Source: Micromonospora zamorensis
GTDB taxonomy: Bacteria > Actinomycetota > Actinomycetes > Mycobacteriales > Micromonosporaceae
Length of the DNA: 64,000 nt
NCBI RefSeq assembly: GCF_900090275.1
Contig: NZ_LT607755.1
Span: 6,138,001-6,202,000 of the forward strand
Direction: 5' to 3'
The notes under the pieces were generated by a model. It searched no databases and was not told the origin of the DNA. It saw nothing but the letters and a program-made list of their open reading frames with translations. How positions within the stretch are numbered: the first letter of the stretch is position 1; every line of letters starts with the position of its first letter. Shown piece by piece: positions 51,111 through 59,949 of the stretch. Made by a program: the position numbers and the translations under genes.

Positions 51111-51473
51111 TCAGCCCCAGCCCAGCGCGTGCAGCCGCTCGTCGTCGATGCCGAAGTGGTGGGCGATCTCGTGCACCACGGTCACCGCCACCTCGTCGAT
51201 GACGTCGTCGTCGTTGTCGCAGATCCGCAGGATCGGGTGTCGGTAGATGAAGATCCGGTCCGGCAGGACGCCGGAGTAGTCCCAGCCGCGGCTGGTGAGG
51301 GCGTGACCCTCGTAGAGACCGAGCAGGTCGGCCTCGCCCGGCGGCGGGTCGTCCTCGACGAGGATCACCACGTTGCTCATCAGGCCGAGCAGTTCCTCGG
51401 GCACCTCGTCGAGGGCATCGCCGACGAGTTCCTCGAAGCGCTCGCGGGTCATCTCCACCGGCACCTCACCCAT
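51111..51473 (-). CDS. zincin-like metallopeptidase
   Basis: Small protein of 120 aa. HExxH motif VVHEIAHHFGID (His101, Glu102, His105, with Asp110) is near the C-terminus. The preceding YRHPILRICDNDDDVIDEVAVT is typical of the short PF06262-like family, whose natural substrates are unknown. ATG 51473. Confidence 0.88.
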   Translation of the reverse strand: MGEVPVEMTRERFEELVGDALDEVPEELLGLMSNVVILVEDDPPPGEADLLGLYEGHALTSRGWDYSGVLPDRIFIYRHPILRICDNDDDVIDEVAVTVVHEIAHHFGIDDERLHALGWG

Positions 51474-51533
51474 TCTGCCCGATGCGGGGTGCGCCCGGCC
51501 CGGTCAGTTGGAGCACCGCAGGGATCCGCGGGG

Positions 51534-51579
51534 CCACGGAGAGAGTGATTCCCGAGGTGGGCGAGGACTCTCTCCGTGG
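51534..51579 (-). terminator. 13-bp inverted repeat downstream of the osmC-type gene
   Basis: CCACGGAGAGAGT (51534-51546) and ACTCTCTCCGTGG (51567-51579) are perfect arms separated by 20 bp. It lies 25 bases past the stop of the minus-strand OsmC gene and probably ends its transcript. Confidence 0.7.
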
Positions 51580-51604
51580 TCGAGCGGTTCGTGGGTCGAC
51601 CGGC

Positions 51605-52036
51605 TCAGGAAGCCAGGCGGGCGTTGAGGGTGATCTCGGCGCCGGGCGAGAGCAGGCGGGAGATCGGGCAGTTGGCCTTGGCGGCCTCGGCGAGCTTCTG
51701 GAACTCCGCGTCGTCGATGCCCGGGACCTGGCCGACGGTCTCCAGGTCGATCCGGGTCACGGTCATCCCGGCGTCGGTCTTGTCCAGGTGGACCTTGGCG
51801 GTGGTCTCGACCGAGGTGGCCGTCGAGCCCGCGTCGGCGAGGGCCTTCGAGAACGCCATCGAGAAGCAGCCGGCGTGCGCGGCGGCGATCAGCTCCTCGG
51901 GGTTGGTGCCCTCGCCCTCCTCGAAGCGCGACTTGAACGAGTAGTTGCCCGACAGGCCGCCCTTACCGGTGCGGACGGTGCCGGCGCCCTCGGTGAGATT
52001 GCCCTGCCATTGTGCTGAAGCGGTACGGATAGGCAT
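51605..52036 (-). CDS. OsmC/Ohr-family peroxiredoxin
   Basis: Protein of 143 aa with the two redox cysteines Cys57 (HAGCFSMAF) and Cys123 (ANCPISRLL) of OsmC-type hydroperoxide reductases. Glu near TNPEELIAAAHAGC corresponds to the arginine/glutamate network. It reduces organic hydroperoxides in the cytosol, using thiol reductants. ATG 52036 lacks an upstream Shine-Dalgarno, so it may be leaderless. Neighbours unrelated. Confidence 0.93.
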   Translation of the reverse strand: MPIRTASAQWQGNLTEGAGTVRTGKGGLSGNYSFKSRFEEGEGTNPEELIAAAHAGCFSMAFSKALADAGSTATSVETTAKVHLDKTDAGMTVTRIDLETVGQVPGIDDAEFQKLAEAAKANCPISRLLSPGAEITLNARLAS

Positions 52037-52168
52037 GGGGAGAACGCTAGCGGAAAGGTGACCGCCGAGCGACCGACCGGGGCGGACGCCCGCCCTGCGA
52101 TCCCCGTCACGCACAGCTGGCTGTGCCATGATGCGACCCAGGTCCGTGACCGGACGGAAGGATGACCG

Positions 52169-52894
52169 ATGTCCGAGGAGCTTCCCATCCCACGGCAGGG
52201 CGACCGCTCCGACGGTCTGGCCGTGATCGAGTGGGGTGCCGACGACGACCCGGCCCCGCGCCGCCGGTTCGGTTGGTCCCTGGCCGGGCTCACCCAGGAC
52301 CCCAGGGTGCCCCTGCTGCTCGCCGGTCTGGGCGCGGTGGCCGGGGTCGCCTCGATGGTCGGTGAGTGGCTGGTGATGAGCCTGCCGAACGGCGGGCCCG
52401 AGGGGGACGCCACGATCGAGGTGCCCGCCGGGGTGTCCGAGGTCGGCGGCTTCGGAATCGGCTATCTGGTGGGGCTTCTCGCACTGGTCTGCACCGTGGT
52501 GTTGGCGCTTCGCGGCACCGCGTCCGTGCGGTCGAATGCCCGGCTGACCGGCCTCACGCTGGCCGGTGCCCTGCTGGCGTTGCTGGTCGCCGCCACGGCC
52601 ACCCTCAACGATTCCGGTCAGCGCACCTTTTTCTACTCGGCACAGGACGGCTTCAAGGCCGAGTACGGTCGGGGCCTGATCATGGCCTTCGCCGCCTGTG
52701 TGCTGCTCGGTGCTGCCCTGCGGCTGGCCCCGGCCGGGACGCCGGAGGACGACCAGCCCGGGGACGCGCCGGCGGCCCGTGCCTGGCGCCGTCGCCGGGA
52801 CCGCGACCCGGTGCAGGAGGACGGCCTGCCCGCACCGGCCGACCTCACGGTCACCCCCGCCGCGCCTTTCGCGCGCCCCGACACCCCGTCCTGA
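52169..52894 (+). CDS. hypothetical four-helix membrane protein
   Basis: Protein of 241 aa with about four membrane helices (VPLLLAGLGAVAGVASMV, GFGIGYLVGLLALVCTVVLAL, LTGLTLAGALLALLVAATATL, LIMAFAACVLLGAALRLAPAG). The N-terminal cytosolic region is acidic (EELPIPRQGDRSDGLAVIEWGADDDP) and the C-terminus carries a basic run RAWRRRRDRD. No domain recognised. ATG 52169. Confidence 0.75.
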   Translation: MSEELPIPRQGDRSDGLAVIEWGADDDPAPRRRFGWSLAGLTQDPRVPLLLAGLGAVAGVASMVGEWLVMSLPNGGPEGDATIEVPAGVSEVGGFGIGYLVGLLALVCTVVLALRGTASVRSNARLTGLTLAGALLALLVAATATLNDSGQRTFFYSAQDGFKAEYGRGLIMAFAACVLLGAALRLAPAGTPEDDQPGDAPAARAWRRRRDRDPVQEDGLPAPADLTVTPAAPFARPDTPS

Positions 52895-53097
52895 GCTGCG
52901 CGGATCCCGGCAACGACTGTCCTCGCCGCGCCGCGTTCGACGGACACCGGAGGGGTGCCGCCCGTTGGCGTCCGATTCGCCTGGAAGCCATGGATGCGAC
53001 CCGTTCCGCGAGGTACGGTTGCTGCCCGCCGTTACGCCGGGCCTCGGCTTTTCCGACCGCACGGCAGGCTGCGACGGCGGCGGGCGAAGGAGGAACC

Positions 53098-53919
53098 ATG
53101 ACCCGCCCGGGACTACCCAAGCTGATCGCAACCGACCTCGACGGGACACTGGTCCGCGGCGACGAGACCGTCTCCGCGTACACCCATGGGGTGCTCGACC
53201 GGGTGCGGGCCGCCGGAATTCCGGTGGTCGGCGCGACCGGTCGCGGCCCCCGGCTGACCGAACTGACCCGTAACGACATCCGCGCCGCCGACTTCCTGGT
53301 GATGGCCGGCGGCGGACGGGTGGTCGACCAGAGTGACCCCTCCGGCCCGCTGGTGCTGCGCGACGAGCGGCTGCCCGCCGAGGTGCTGGCCCGGCTGCTC
53401 GCCGACCTGGAAGCCGCTGTCGGCCCGCTGACCGTGATGGTCGAGGCGTCCGACGAGCATGACGCGCCGCTCTGGGGTGACTACCACGAGAGCTGGCCCT
53501 ACCAGGACCGGTTCGAGGCGCGGACCCGCGCGGAGTGCCTCTCCTGCGATGTGATCAAGGCGTTCGCCCGGACCGCCGACCACCACGTGGACGAGCTGCT
53601 GGCGGTGGCCCGCCGGATCGTCTCACCGCAGGTCGCCACGCTCACCCAGGCCGGGCTCGGCTTCATCGAGATCTGCCCGCCCGGCGTGGACAAGGCGAGT
53701 GGGCTGACCGTGGTGGCGCAGACCCTCGGGGTCGACCCGGCCGACGTGCTGGTCTTCGGTGACATGCCCAACGACCTGCCGATGTTCGAGTGGGCAGGCT
53801 GGGCGCGGGTGGCGGTGGCCAACGCGCACCCGGACGTCCGGGCCGCCGCCGACGAGGTGACCCTGCGCAACGACGACGACGGAGTGGCGGTGTACCTCGA
53901 CCGGCTACTGTCCCGGTGA
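53098..53919 (+). CDS. Cof-type HAD-superfamily phosphatase, copy 1
   Basis: HAD-IIB phosphatase of 273 aa. Nucleophile Asp13 and Asp15 in ATDLDGTL, motif II in VVGATGRG, Lys in DKASGLTVV, and the metal-binding DMPNDLPMFEWAGW. The cap domain lies between motifs II and III. Substrates are usually sugar phosphates or flavin/pyridoxal phosphate. ATG 53098 has AGGAGG upstream. The stop overlaps the next ATG (TGATG). Tandem paralogue follows. Confidence 0.93.
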   Translation: MTRPGLPKLIATDLDGTLVRGDETVSAYTHGVLDRVRAAGIPVVGATGRGPRLTELTRNDIRAADFLVMAGGGRVVDQSDPSGPLVLRDERLPAEVLARLLADLEAAVGPLTVMVEASDEHDAPLWGDYHESWPYQDRFEARTRAECLSCDVIKAFARTADHHVDELLAVARRIVSPQVATLTQAGLGFIEICPPGVDKASGLTVVAQTLGVDPADVLVFGDMPNDLPMFEWAGWARVAVANAHPDVRAAADEVTLRNDDDGVAVYLDRLLSR

Positions 53920-54731
53920 TGCAAGAGACACCCCGCCTGATCGCCACCGACATCGACGGCACGCTGATCCGCGACGACCACACCGTCAGCCCACGCACCG
54001 CCGACGTGCTCGCGCGGATCTCCGCGCAGGGCACGCCGGTCGTCCTGGTCACCGGCCGTCCGGTCCGCTGGCTAAAGATGGTGTACGACCAACTGGCCGA
54101 GCCTCTGCCGGCCGTCTGCGCCAACGGGGCCGTGGTCTACGACCCGTTCTCCGACGAGGTGCTGCGGGCTGACCCGCTGGCGCCGCAGCACCTGGCCGAG
54201 GTGGCCCGGAGGCTGCGCGCCGAGGTGCCCGGCATCAGCTTCGCAGTCGAGATCCTCAACAGCCGGGAGATGCGACACGAGGCGCACTACCCGCTGCGCT
54301 GGGACGCCGACGCCGCCGGCATCCGACCGGTCGAGACGCCCGAGGAACTACTCTCGGCCCCGGCGGTGAAGCTGCTGGCCCGGGCCGGCGAGCAGGACCC
54401 GGACGCGTTCGCCGAGCTGATCGCGGCAGCGGTGGTGGGGCTGGCGGAGGCCACGCACTCGTCGTCGTCCGGCCTGGTGGAGATCTCCGCCGCTGGGGTG
54501 ACCAAGGCTGCCGGCCTGGACTGGTACTGCGATCGACTCGGGGTGAGCGCCGCCGACGTGCTGGCCTTCGGCGACATGCCCAACGACGTGCCGATGCTCA
54601 CCTGGGCGGGGCGGGGCGTGGCGGTCGCCAACGCGCACCGCGCCGTCCTGGCGGTCGCCGACGACGTGACGACGGCGAACACCGAGGACGGCGTGGCGGC
54701 GTACCTGGAGAAGGTCTTCGGTCTGGACTGA
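53919..54731 (+). CDS. Cof-type HAD-superfamily phosphatase, copy 2
   Basis: HAD-IIB phosphatase of 270 aa, paralogue of the previous gene. Asp11 and Asp13 in ATDIDGTL, VVLVTGRP, Lys in TKAAGLDWY and DMPNDVPMLTWAGRGVAVANAH. Shared motifs with the upstream copy show ancient duplication, with divergent cap domains. The two genes are translated in tandem and may act on different phosphates. Confidence 0.93.
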   Translation: MQETPRLIATDIDGTLIRDDHTVSPRTADVLARISAQGTPVVLVTGRPVRWLKMVYDQLAEPLPAVCANGAVVYDPFSDEVLRADPLAPQHLAEVARRLRAEVPGISFAVEILNSREMRHEAHYPLRWDADAAGIRPVETPEELLSAPAVKLLARAGEQDPDAFAELIAAAVVGLAEATHSSSSGLVEISAAGVTKAAGLDWYCDRLGVSAADVLAFGDMPNDVPMLTWAGRGVAVANAHRAVLAVADDVTTANTEDGVAAYLEKVFGLD

Positions 54732-54746
54732 GCGGGCCGCGACCGG

Positions 54747-55340
54747 TCAGAGGTACTGACCGGTGTTGTGGCCCTCACCGCCGCCCGGCTGAGCGATGCC
54801 CGGCATCCCGGGGACCATCCCGCCGGGGCCGCTGGGCAGCGCCTGCCGGCCGCCACGCATCTGCTCCAACTGGACCCGGGCGGCCATCTGCTGGGCCACC
54901 AGGGCCGCCTGGATGCCGTGGAACAGGCCCTCCAGCCAGCCGACGAGCTGGGCGTGCGCGATCCGCAGCTCGCCCTCACTGGGGGCCTTGTCCTCGGCGA
55001 AGGGCAGCGAGATGCGCTCCAGCTCGTCGCGCAGCTCGGGGGCGAGGCCCTCCTTCAGCTCGACGATCGACCGCTCGTGGATCTCCCGCATCCGGTTGCG
55101 GCTGGCGTCGTCCAGGGGTGCGGCCTTCACCTCCTCCAGCAACTGCTTGATCATGCTGCCGATCCGCATCACCTTGGCCGGCTGTTCGACCAGTCGGGTC
55201 GGGTCCTCGCCCTGGCCCTCGTCGGTCTGCATCGTGCCGATCGGCCGGCCGTCCGGGCCGACCACCACAACGGTGCCGGAGTGGCCGGAATCGTCGGGGC
55301 CGGGCTCGTCGTCTTGTCCAGCGGAGCGCGCTTCGGTCAT
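54747..55340 (-). CDS. bpa: bacterial proteasome activator Bpa
   Basis: Protein of 197 aa. The central helical domain (DPTRLVEQPAKVMRIGSMIKQLLEEVKAAPLDDASRNRMREIHERSIVELKEGLAPELRDELERISLPF) and HAQLVGWLEGLFHGIQAALVAQQMAARVQLEQMR are the four-helix Bpa ring-forming region. It ends GQYL, the C-terminal motif that docks to the 20S proteasome α-ring. Bpa opens the gate ATP-independently to degrade damaged or partly folded proteins. ATG 55340 is chosen; an in-frame ATG nine bases upstream is possible. Confidence 0.92.
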   Translation of the reverse strand: MTEARSAGQDDEPGPDDSGHSGTVVVVGPDGRPIGTMQTDEGQGEDPTRLVEQPAKVMRIGSMIKQLLEEVKAAPLDDASRNRMREIHERSIVELKEGLAPELRDELERISLPFAEDKAPSEGELRIAHAQLVGWLEGLFHGIQAALVAQQMAARVQLEQMRGGRQALPSGPGGMVPGMPGIAQPGGGEGHNTGQYL

Positions 55341-55433
55341 GGGGTCCATCTTTACCCAGCGAGCGCGACCCATGCCGCCCGGGACCTACTCCCGGGGCCG
55401 AAACACCCGGGCGGGGCGCGCTACCGTCGCGCC

Positions 55434-56231
55434 ATGCCTGTCGACCCGCGCGCCGTGCTGACCCGACCCGCGCCGGAACCCGACCGGACCGTCGCGTACG
55501 GCGACCACCCGGATCAGGTGGCCGACCTGCGCTTCCCGGCAGGGACCGGCCCCGCGCGACCGCTGGTCGTCGTGGTGCACGGCGGTTTCTGGCGGGCCGA
55601 GTACGACCGGCGGCACACCGGCCCGCTCGCGGCCGCTCTCGCTGCCTGCGGCTACCCGGTGGCGCAGCTGGAATACCGGCGGACCGGGCAGCCGGGAGGC
55701 GGTTGGCCGGGCACGTTGACCGACGTGCTGACCGGCGTGGCCGAGCTGCCGGCGCTGGCCGCCGAGGCGCTGCCCGGCCGGGTGACCCGGGCCGCGCCGA
55801 CCCTGCTCGGGCACTCTGCCGGCGGCCACCTGGCGATGTACGTGGCGGCCAGCGCCCCGGCGACGGTGGCCGGGGTGCTCGCCCTGGCCCCGGTCGCCGA
55901 CCTGGGCGAGGCGTACCGGCGGGACCTGGACGCGGGCGCGGTGGCGGCGTTGCTCGGCGGCGGCCCGGCGGAGGTGCCGGACCGGTACGCGGCGGCGGAT
56001 CCACGAATGTTGGTACCCATTCGAACACACACCGTAGTCATTCACGGCTCGGAGGATCAACAGGTTCCGGCGGAGATGAGCCGCGAGTTTGTCACAGCAG
56101 CCCGTGGCGCAGGATCCGATATCTCCCTTGTTGAACTGCCCGGATGCGAGCATTTCGGGCTGATCGACCCTGAGTCGTCCGCCTGGCCTCAGGTTCTCGA
56201 CGCTTTGCGGGCCCTGCACGATGATCTATAG
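55434..56231 (+). CDS. α/β-hydrolase (BD-FAE/carboxylesterase-type)
   Basis: Cytosolic esterase-type protein of 265 aa. HGGFW (oxyanion-hole HGG, 49-53), nucleophile Ser128 in LLGHSAGGHLA, the acidic residue in HGSEDQQVP and His240 in GCEHFGLID. This is the pattern of the HSL/BD-FAE-like group and of kynurenine formamidases. Substrate unknown. ATG 55434. Confidence 0.88.
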   Translation: MPVDPRAVLTRPAPEPDRTVAYGDHPDQVADLRFPAGTGPARPLVVVVHGGFWRAEYDRRHTGPLAAALAACGYPVAQLEYRRTGQPGGGWPGTLTDVLTGVAELPALAAEALPGRVTRAAPTLLGHSAGGHLAMYVAASAPATVAGVLALAPVADLGEAYRRDLDAGAVAALLGGGPAEVPDRYAAADPRMLVPIRTHTVVIHGSEDQQVPAEMSREFVTAARGAGSDISLVELPGCEHFGLIDPESSAWPQVLDALRALHDDL

Positions 56232-56311
56232 CCATTGACGCAGCGTCGCGGACCAGGTAGAACGCCGGAGGGGCGGTGTTCGGCCCTGCAACGCTCCTTG
56301 GAAGGAACTCG

Positions 56312-57499
56312 GTGTCGCAGATGAATCGCAGGCGGGCGCTCCAACTGTTGGCCGCGCTCGGTACCACCGGGTTCGTCGCCGGGTGTGGCTCCGACACCGA
56401 CGCCCAGCCGGCCGCCGACCGCAGCCCGGTCAAGATCGGGTTGATCACGCCGCAGGGCGGCGGGTTCAAGAGCATCGGCGACGACATCACCAACGGCTTC
56501 CAGGTCTTCCTCGACCTGCACGACCAGCGGCTGGGCGGCCACCCCGTCAACCTGCTGACCGCCGACGAGGGTGACACCGCCAAGACCGGCAAGGCCGCCG
56601 TCGAAGGCCTGCTCAAGCAGGGCGTGCTGGCGCTCACCGGCGTGGTCAACTCGGCGGTGATGGTCGGCATCCGCGACACCGTCGAGGAAGCCCGCGTCCC
56701 GCTGATCGGCTCCAACGCCTCACCGAGCAGCCTGCAGAGCGTCTTCTACATCTGGCGGACGTCGTACGTGCTGGACGAGGCCGGCCGGGCGCTGGGCCGC
56801 TACCTGCGCGACCAGCTGCCGGCGAACGGCCGCGTCGCGATCATCATGCCGGAGAACGTCGGCAGCCCGGACGTGGTGCGCGGCTTCCGGCAGGAGTTCG
56901 GCGCGACCGACCCGCGCATCTCCGACCCGGTGACCTACACGAGCGCCAACCCCAACCCGGGCAAGACGACGTACGCCTCGGACATCACCAAGGCACTGGC
57001 CAAGAAGCCCACGGCCGTCTTCTGCTTCTTCGCCGGGGCTGCCGCTGTGGAGTTCATCAAGCAGCTTCGGGAGAAGTTCGCCGGCCCGGTCTACGCACCC
57101 GGCTTCCTCACCGAGGGCTCCGTGCTGGAGAACCTGAAGGACAACGCACTGGGCATCCAGACCGCGCTGAACTACTCGGCCGACCTGAACAACACGTCCA
57201 ACCGGGTCTTCGCCTCGGCCTACCGCAAGAAGTACCAGGTCACCCCCACCACCTACGCGATGGCGTCGTACGACGCCGCGCAGGTCCTCGACCAGGCCAT
57301 CCAGCTGACCGGCGGGAAGCCCACGCCGCAGCAGGTCAACCTGGCCCTCGGCAAGATCGGCCAGATCGACAGCCCGCGCGGCATCTGGCAGTTCAACCAG
57401 CCGCGCACGCCCCAGCAGAAGTGGTATCTGCGGGAGGTGCAGCGCGACGGTCAGGTCATGTCGAACGTGCTGATCAACGAGCTGGCCACGCTGGGCTGA
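56312..57499 (+). CDS. ABC transporter substrate-binding lipoprotein (amino-acid type)
   Basis: Substrate-binding protein of 395 aa, type I periplasmic fold as in LivJ-like proteins. N-terminus VSQMNRRRALQLLAALGTTGFVAGCGSD has an Arg-rich n-region and a lipobox (VAGC). The mature part PVKIGLITPQGGGFKSIGDDITNGFQVFLDLHDQRLGG and the tail KKYQVTPTTYAMASYDAAQVLDQAI are typical. No permease or ATPase is next to it. GTG 56312 has GAAGGA five bases upstream; ATG 56321 is an alternative. Ligand unknown. Confidence 0.9.
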   Translation: MSQMNRRRALQLLAALGTTGFVAGCGSDTDAQPAADRSPVKIGLITPQGGGFKSIGDDITNGFQVFLDLHDQRLGGHPVNLLTADEGDTAKTGKAAVEGLLKQGVLALTGVVNSAVMVGIRDTVEEARVPLIGSNASPSSLQSVFYIWRTSYVLDEAGRALGRYLRDQLPANGRVAIIMPENVGSPDVVRGFRQEFGATDPRISDPVTYTSANPNPGKTTYASDITKALAKKPTAVFCFFAGAAAVEFIKQLREKFAGPVYAPGFLTEGSVLENLKDNALGIQTALNYSADLNNTSNRVFASAYRKKYQVTPTTYAMASYDAAQVLDQAIQLTGGKPTPQQVNLALGKIGQIDSPRGIWQFNQPRTPQQKWYLREVQRDGQVMSNVLINELATLG

Positions 57500-57519
57500 C
57501 CGCCCACCCGGAGCACGAT

Positions 57520-57554
57520 TCGGGGCCGGTCTCCCAGTGGGAGGCCGGCCCCGA
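57520..57554. terminator. bidirectional terminator hairpin
   Basis: TCGGGGCCGG (57520-57529) with CCGGCCCCGA (57545-57554), extended by CTCCC/GGGAG and one U·G pair; loop AGT. Sixteen-pair stem between convergent genes. Confidence 0.85.
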
Positions 57555-57566
57555 GACGTCCGCGGG

Positions 57567-58391
57567 TCAGTGCCGCAGCTCGGCGATGCAGCACTTCACG
57601 CTGCCGCCGCCCTTCTTCAGCTCGGCCAGGTCGACCGCCACCGGGTTGTATCCGGCGGCCTTCAGCTTGCCGGCCAGCCGGGTGGCCTCGCTGTTGAGCA
57701 CCACGTTGGCGCCGTCGCTGACCAGGTTGAGCCCGAAGGCCATCGCGTCCTCGTCGTCGGCGATCACCGCGTCCGGGAAGAGTTGGGTGAGCACCCGCTG
57801 GCTGGCCGCGGAGAACGCGCCCGGGAAGTAGACGACGTTCGAGTCGTCGATGGCCGCGAGCGCCACGTCCAGGTGATAGAAGCGAGGGTCGATCAGGCGC
57901 AGCGACACCACCGGCCGACCCAACGCCTCCTGCGCCTCGCCGTGCGCCGGAAGCTCGGTGCGGAAGCCGTGCCCGGCCAGGATGAGCCCGCCGTGCGCCT
58001 CCGGCACGTACGCGAAGTCGCCCTCGCCCTCGTTGGTCTCGCTCGGTGCGATGAACCGCCAGCCCTGCGACTCGTAGAAGGCGTGGTGAACGGCGGCCTC
58101 GGCGGCCCGCTGCTCGTGCTTGAACCGAGCGCCGTACACGCTGCCGTCCACGGTGAAGCCGCCGTTGGCGGCGTAGACCATGTCGGGCAGGCCCTGCTCG
58201 GGGGTGAGCAGGTGCACCTCGTGACCGAGGCCGACCAGCGTCTCGCGCAGCCGGTCCCACTGTTTGACGGCCAGGTCCCTGTCGACCGGGGTGGTCACGT
58301 CCATCCACGGGTTGATCGCGTACTCAACCGCGAAGTGCTCCGGCGAGCACAAGAGATATGTCCGCTTTCGCGGGACTCGGTGCTGGTTCAC
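57567..58391 (-). CDS. dimethylargininase / amidinotransferase-family enzyme
   Basis: Guanidine-modifying enzyme of 274 aa. The N-terminal motif YLLCSPEHFAVEYAINPWMD, the DMVYAANGGFTVDG substrate region, the catalytic His in FYHLDVALAAIDDSN and the Cys in GGGSVKCCIAELRH (Cys267 or Cys268) match dimethylarginine dimethylaminohydrolase. It would convert methylarginines to citrulline. GTG 58391 is chosen; in-frame starts upstream (GTG 58397, ATG 58433) extend into the promoter region. It is divergent from an Lrp-type regulator, which presumably controls it. Confidence 0.9.
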   Translation of the reverse strand: MNQHRVPRKRTYLLCSPEHFAVEYAINPWMDVTTPVDRDLAVKQWDRLRETLVGLGHEVHLLTPEQGLPDMVYAANGGFTVDGSVYGARFKHEQRAAEAAVHHAFYESQGWRFIAPSETNEGEGDFAYVPEAHGGLILAGHGFRTELPAHGEAQEALGRPVVSLRLIDPRFYHLDVALAAIDDSNVVYFPGAFSAASQRVLTQLFPDAVIADDEDAMAFGLNLVSDGANVVLNSEATRLAGKLKAAGYNPVAVDLAELKKGGGSVKCCIAELRH

Positions 58392-58407
58392 GGTCACCAA
58401 GAGTAGG

Positions 58408-58425
58408 TACCGTTGAACTTTGGTA
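58408..58425. promoter_or_regulatory. TACC-N10-GGTA element in the ddaH/lrp divergent region
   Basis: TACC (58408-58411) and GGTA (58422-58425) are inverted with ten bases between, flanked by AT-rich sequence, 35-52 bp upstream of the regulator start. Candidate Lrp/AsnC operator controlling both genes. Confidence 0.4.
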
Positions 58426-58459
58426 ACAGCCACAACCGTTGCTTCCCAGAGGCGGAACG

Positions 58460-58921
58460 TTGCAGATAGACGCGGTAGACCAGCGGATCATTGCGTTACT
58501 CGTCGCCGACGCCCGTGCGTCGTACGCCGACATCGGCACGCGGGTGTCACTCTCCGCCCCGGCAGTCAAGCGTCGCGTCGACCGGCTGCGGGCCACCGGC
58601 GTGATCAGGGGATTCACCGCCGTCGTGGATCCGGCCGCCGTCGGGTGGACCACGGAGGCGTTCGTCGAGCTGTTCTGCGCGGGCCGGACCACCCCCGCAC
58701 AAATCGGGGTGGCCGCACGCCGACACCCGGAGGTGGTCGGCGCGTACACGGTCTCCGGGGAGGCGGACGCCCTCGTGCACCTGCGCGCCGCCGACATCGC
58801 CCACCTGGAGGCGGCGCTGGAGCGGCTGCGCGCCGAGTCCTTCGTGACCTCCACCCGCAGCACCATCGTGCTTTCCCGGCTGGTCGAATCCCCGGGCGTG
58901 GGTCCCTCCACCCGACCTTGA
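58460..58921 (+). CDS. Lrp/AsnC-family transcriptional regulator with a TTG start
   Basis: Regulator of 153 aa. Helix-turn-helix (IIALLVADARASYADIGTRVSLSAPAVKRRVDRLRATGVIRGFTAVV) and a C-terminal RAM/ACT-like ligand domain (FVELFCAGRTTPAQIGVAARRHPEVVGAYTVSGEADALVHLRA). The TTG at 58460 is taken because GAGGCGG lies upstream. Residue 13 is a TTA leucine codon, rare in this genome. It likely responds to an amino acid and regulates the divergent dimethylargininase. Confidence 0.88.
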   Translation: MQIDAVDQRIIALLVADARASYADIGTRVSLSAPAVKRRVDRLRATGVIRGFTAVVDPAAVGWTTEAFVELFCAGRTTPAQIGVAARRHPEVVGAYTVSGEADALVHLRAADIAHLEAALERLRAESFVTSTRSTIVLSRLVESPGVGPSTRP

Positions 58922-58992
58922 CCTCAAGCCCGCTTCAACAGGTGCAATGGTCGTGGCGTGGCACGAGGCCCGCCGAGGCCGAGGGGGACCAC

Positions 58993-59949
58993 ATGCGGGC
59001 GATCTGGTTGCGGGAGTTCGGCGGGCCCGACGTGCTGGTGCCGGGCACCGCCCCCGACCCGACGCCCGGCCCCGGGCAGGTGCTGATCGACGTCGCGCAC
59101 GTGAACATCACCTTCGTCGAGACGCAGCAGCGCTCCGGTCGCTCCGGGCCGTTCCAGGTCACCCCACCGCTGATCCCCGGCAACGGCGTCGGCGGGACGA
59201 TCACCACCGTTGGGGCGGACGTCGATCCGGCATTGATCGGGCGACGGGTGGTCAGCGCCACCGGCGGCTCCGGCGCCTACGCCGAACGCGCGGTGGTGGA
59301 CGTGTCCGCACCGATCGAGGTGCCTGCCGGGTTGGCGCTGGACGACGCGGTGGCACTACTGGCCGACGGGCGTACCGCCACCATGCTGATCGAGGCGGTG
59401 GGCGTACAACCCGGTGACCGGGTGCTGGTGGAGGCCGCCGCTGGCGGCGTGGGCAGCCTCCTCGTGCAGCTCGCGTCCCGGGCCGGCGCCCGGGTGATCG
59501 GCGTCGCCGGCGGGCCCCGCAAGGTGGAGCTGCTGACCGGCCTGGGCGCCGACCTGGCCGTCGACTACCGCCTGCCCGACTGGGCCGACCGCGTCCGAGC
59601 TGCGACGGGTGGGGTCGACGTGGTGCTCGACGGGGTCGGCGGGGCGGTGGCCCGAGCGGCATTCGAGCTGCTGGACCCGGGTGGCCGCATGGTCAGCTTC
59701 GGATTGGCCAGCGGGGAGTGGTCGCCGGTCTCCGGGGAGGCCGCCACGGCACGGCAGGTCACACTGATCCGGCCGGACGTGCCGCCCGCGCGGCTGCGGG
59801 CGTACACCGAGCAGGCCCTGGCGGACGCGGCGGCCGGCCGCCTGCGACCGCTGATCGGCCAGCGATTCCCGCTGGACCGCGCCGCCGACGCGCACGCCGC
59901 CATCGAGGCGCGCGCGACGGTCGGCAAGACCCTGCTGGACGTGTCCTAG
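58993..59949 (+). CDS. zinc-type NADPH:quinone oxidoreductase-like protein (MDR family)
   Basis: MDR-family protein of 318 aa: N-terminal GroES-like domain (MRAIWLREFGGPDVL, PGPGQVLIDVAHVNITF) and Rossmann domain with VEAAAGGVGSLLVQLASRAGARVIG (AAGGVG-type NADP site). No structural zinc cysteines are seen, so it belongs to the quinone-oxidoreductase group. It may reduce quinones or enones. ATG 58993. Its TAG shares CTAG with the stop of the convergent YbjN gene. Confidence 0.9.
   Translation: MRAIWLREFGGPDVLVPGTAPDPTPGPGQVLIDVAHVNITFVETQQRSGRSGPFQVTPPLIPGNGVGGTITTVGADVDPALIGRRVVSATGGSGAYAERAVVDVSAPIEVPAGLALDDAVALLADGRTATMLIEAVGVQPGDRVLVEAAAGGVGSLLVQLASRAGARVIGVAGGPRKVELLTGLGADLAVDYRLPDWADRVRAATGGVDVVLDGVGGAVARAAFELLDPGGRMVSFGLASGEWSPVSGEAATARQVTLIRPDVPPARLRAYTEQALADAAAGRLRPLIGQRFPLDRAADAHAAIEARATVGKTLLDVS

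Noticed and set aside
54768..55433. Upstream extension of the α/β-hydrolase frame
   Set aside because: It is antisense to bpa and without conserved sequence; ATG 55434 fits the domain start.
59094..59109. parS-like CACGTGAAC in the oxidoreductase gene
   Set aside because: Only the right half matches and it lies in a conserved coding motif.
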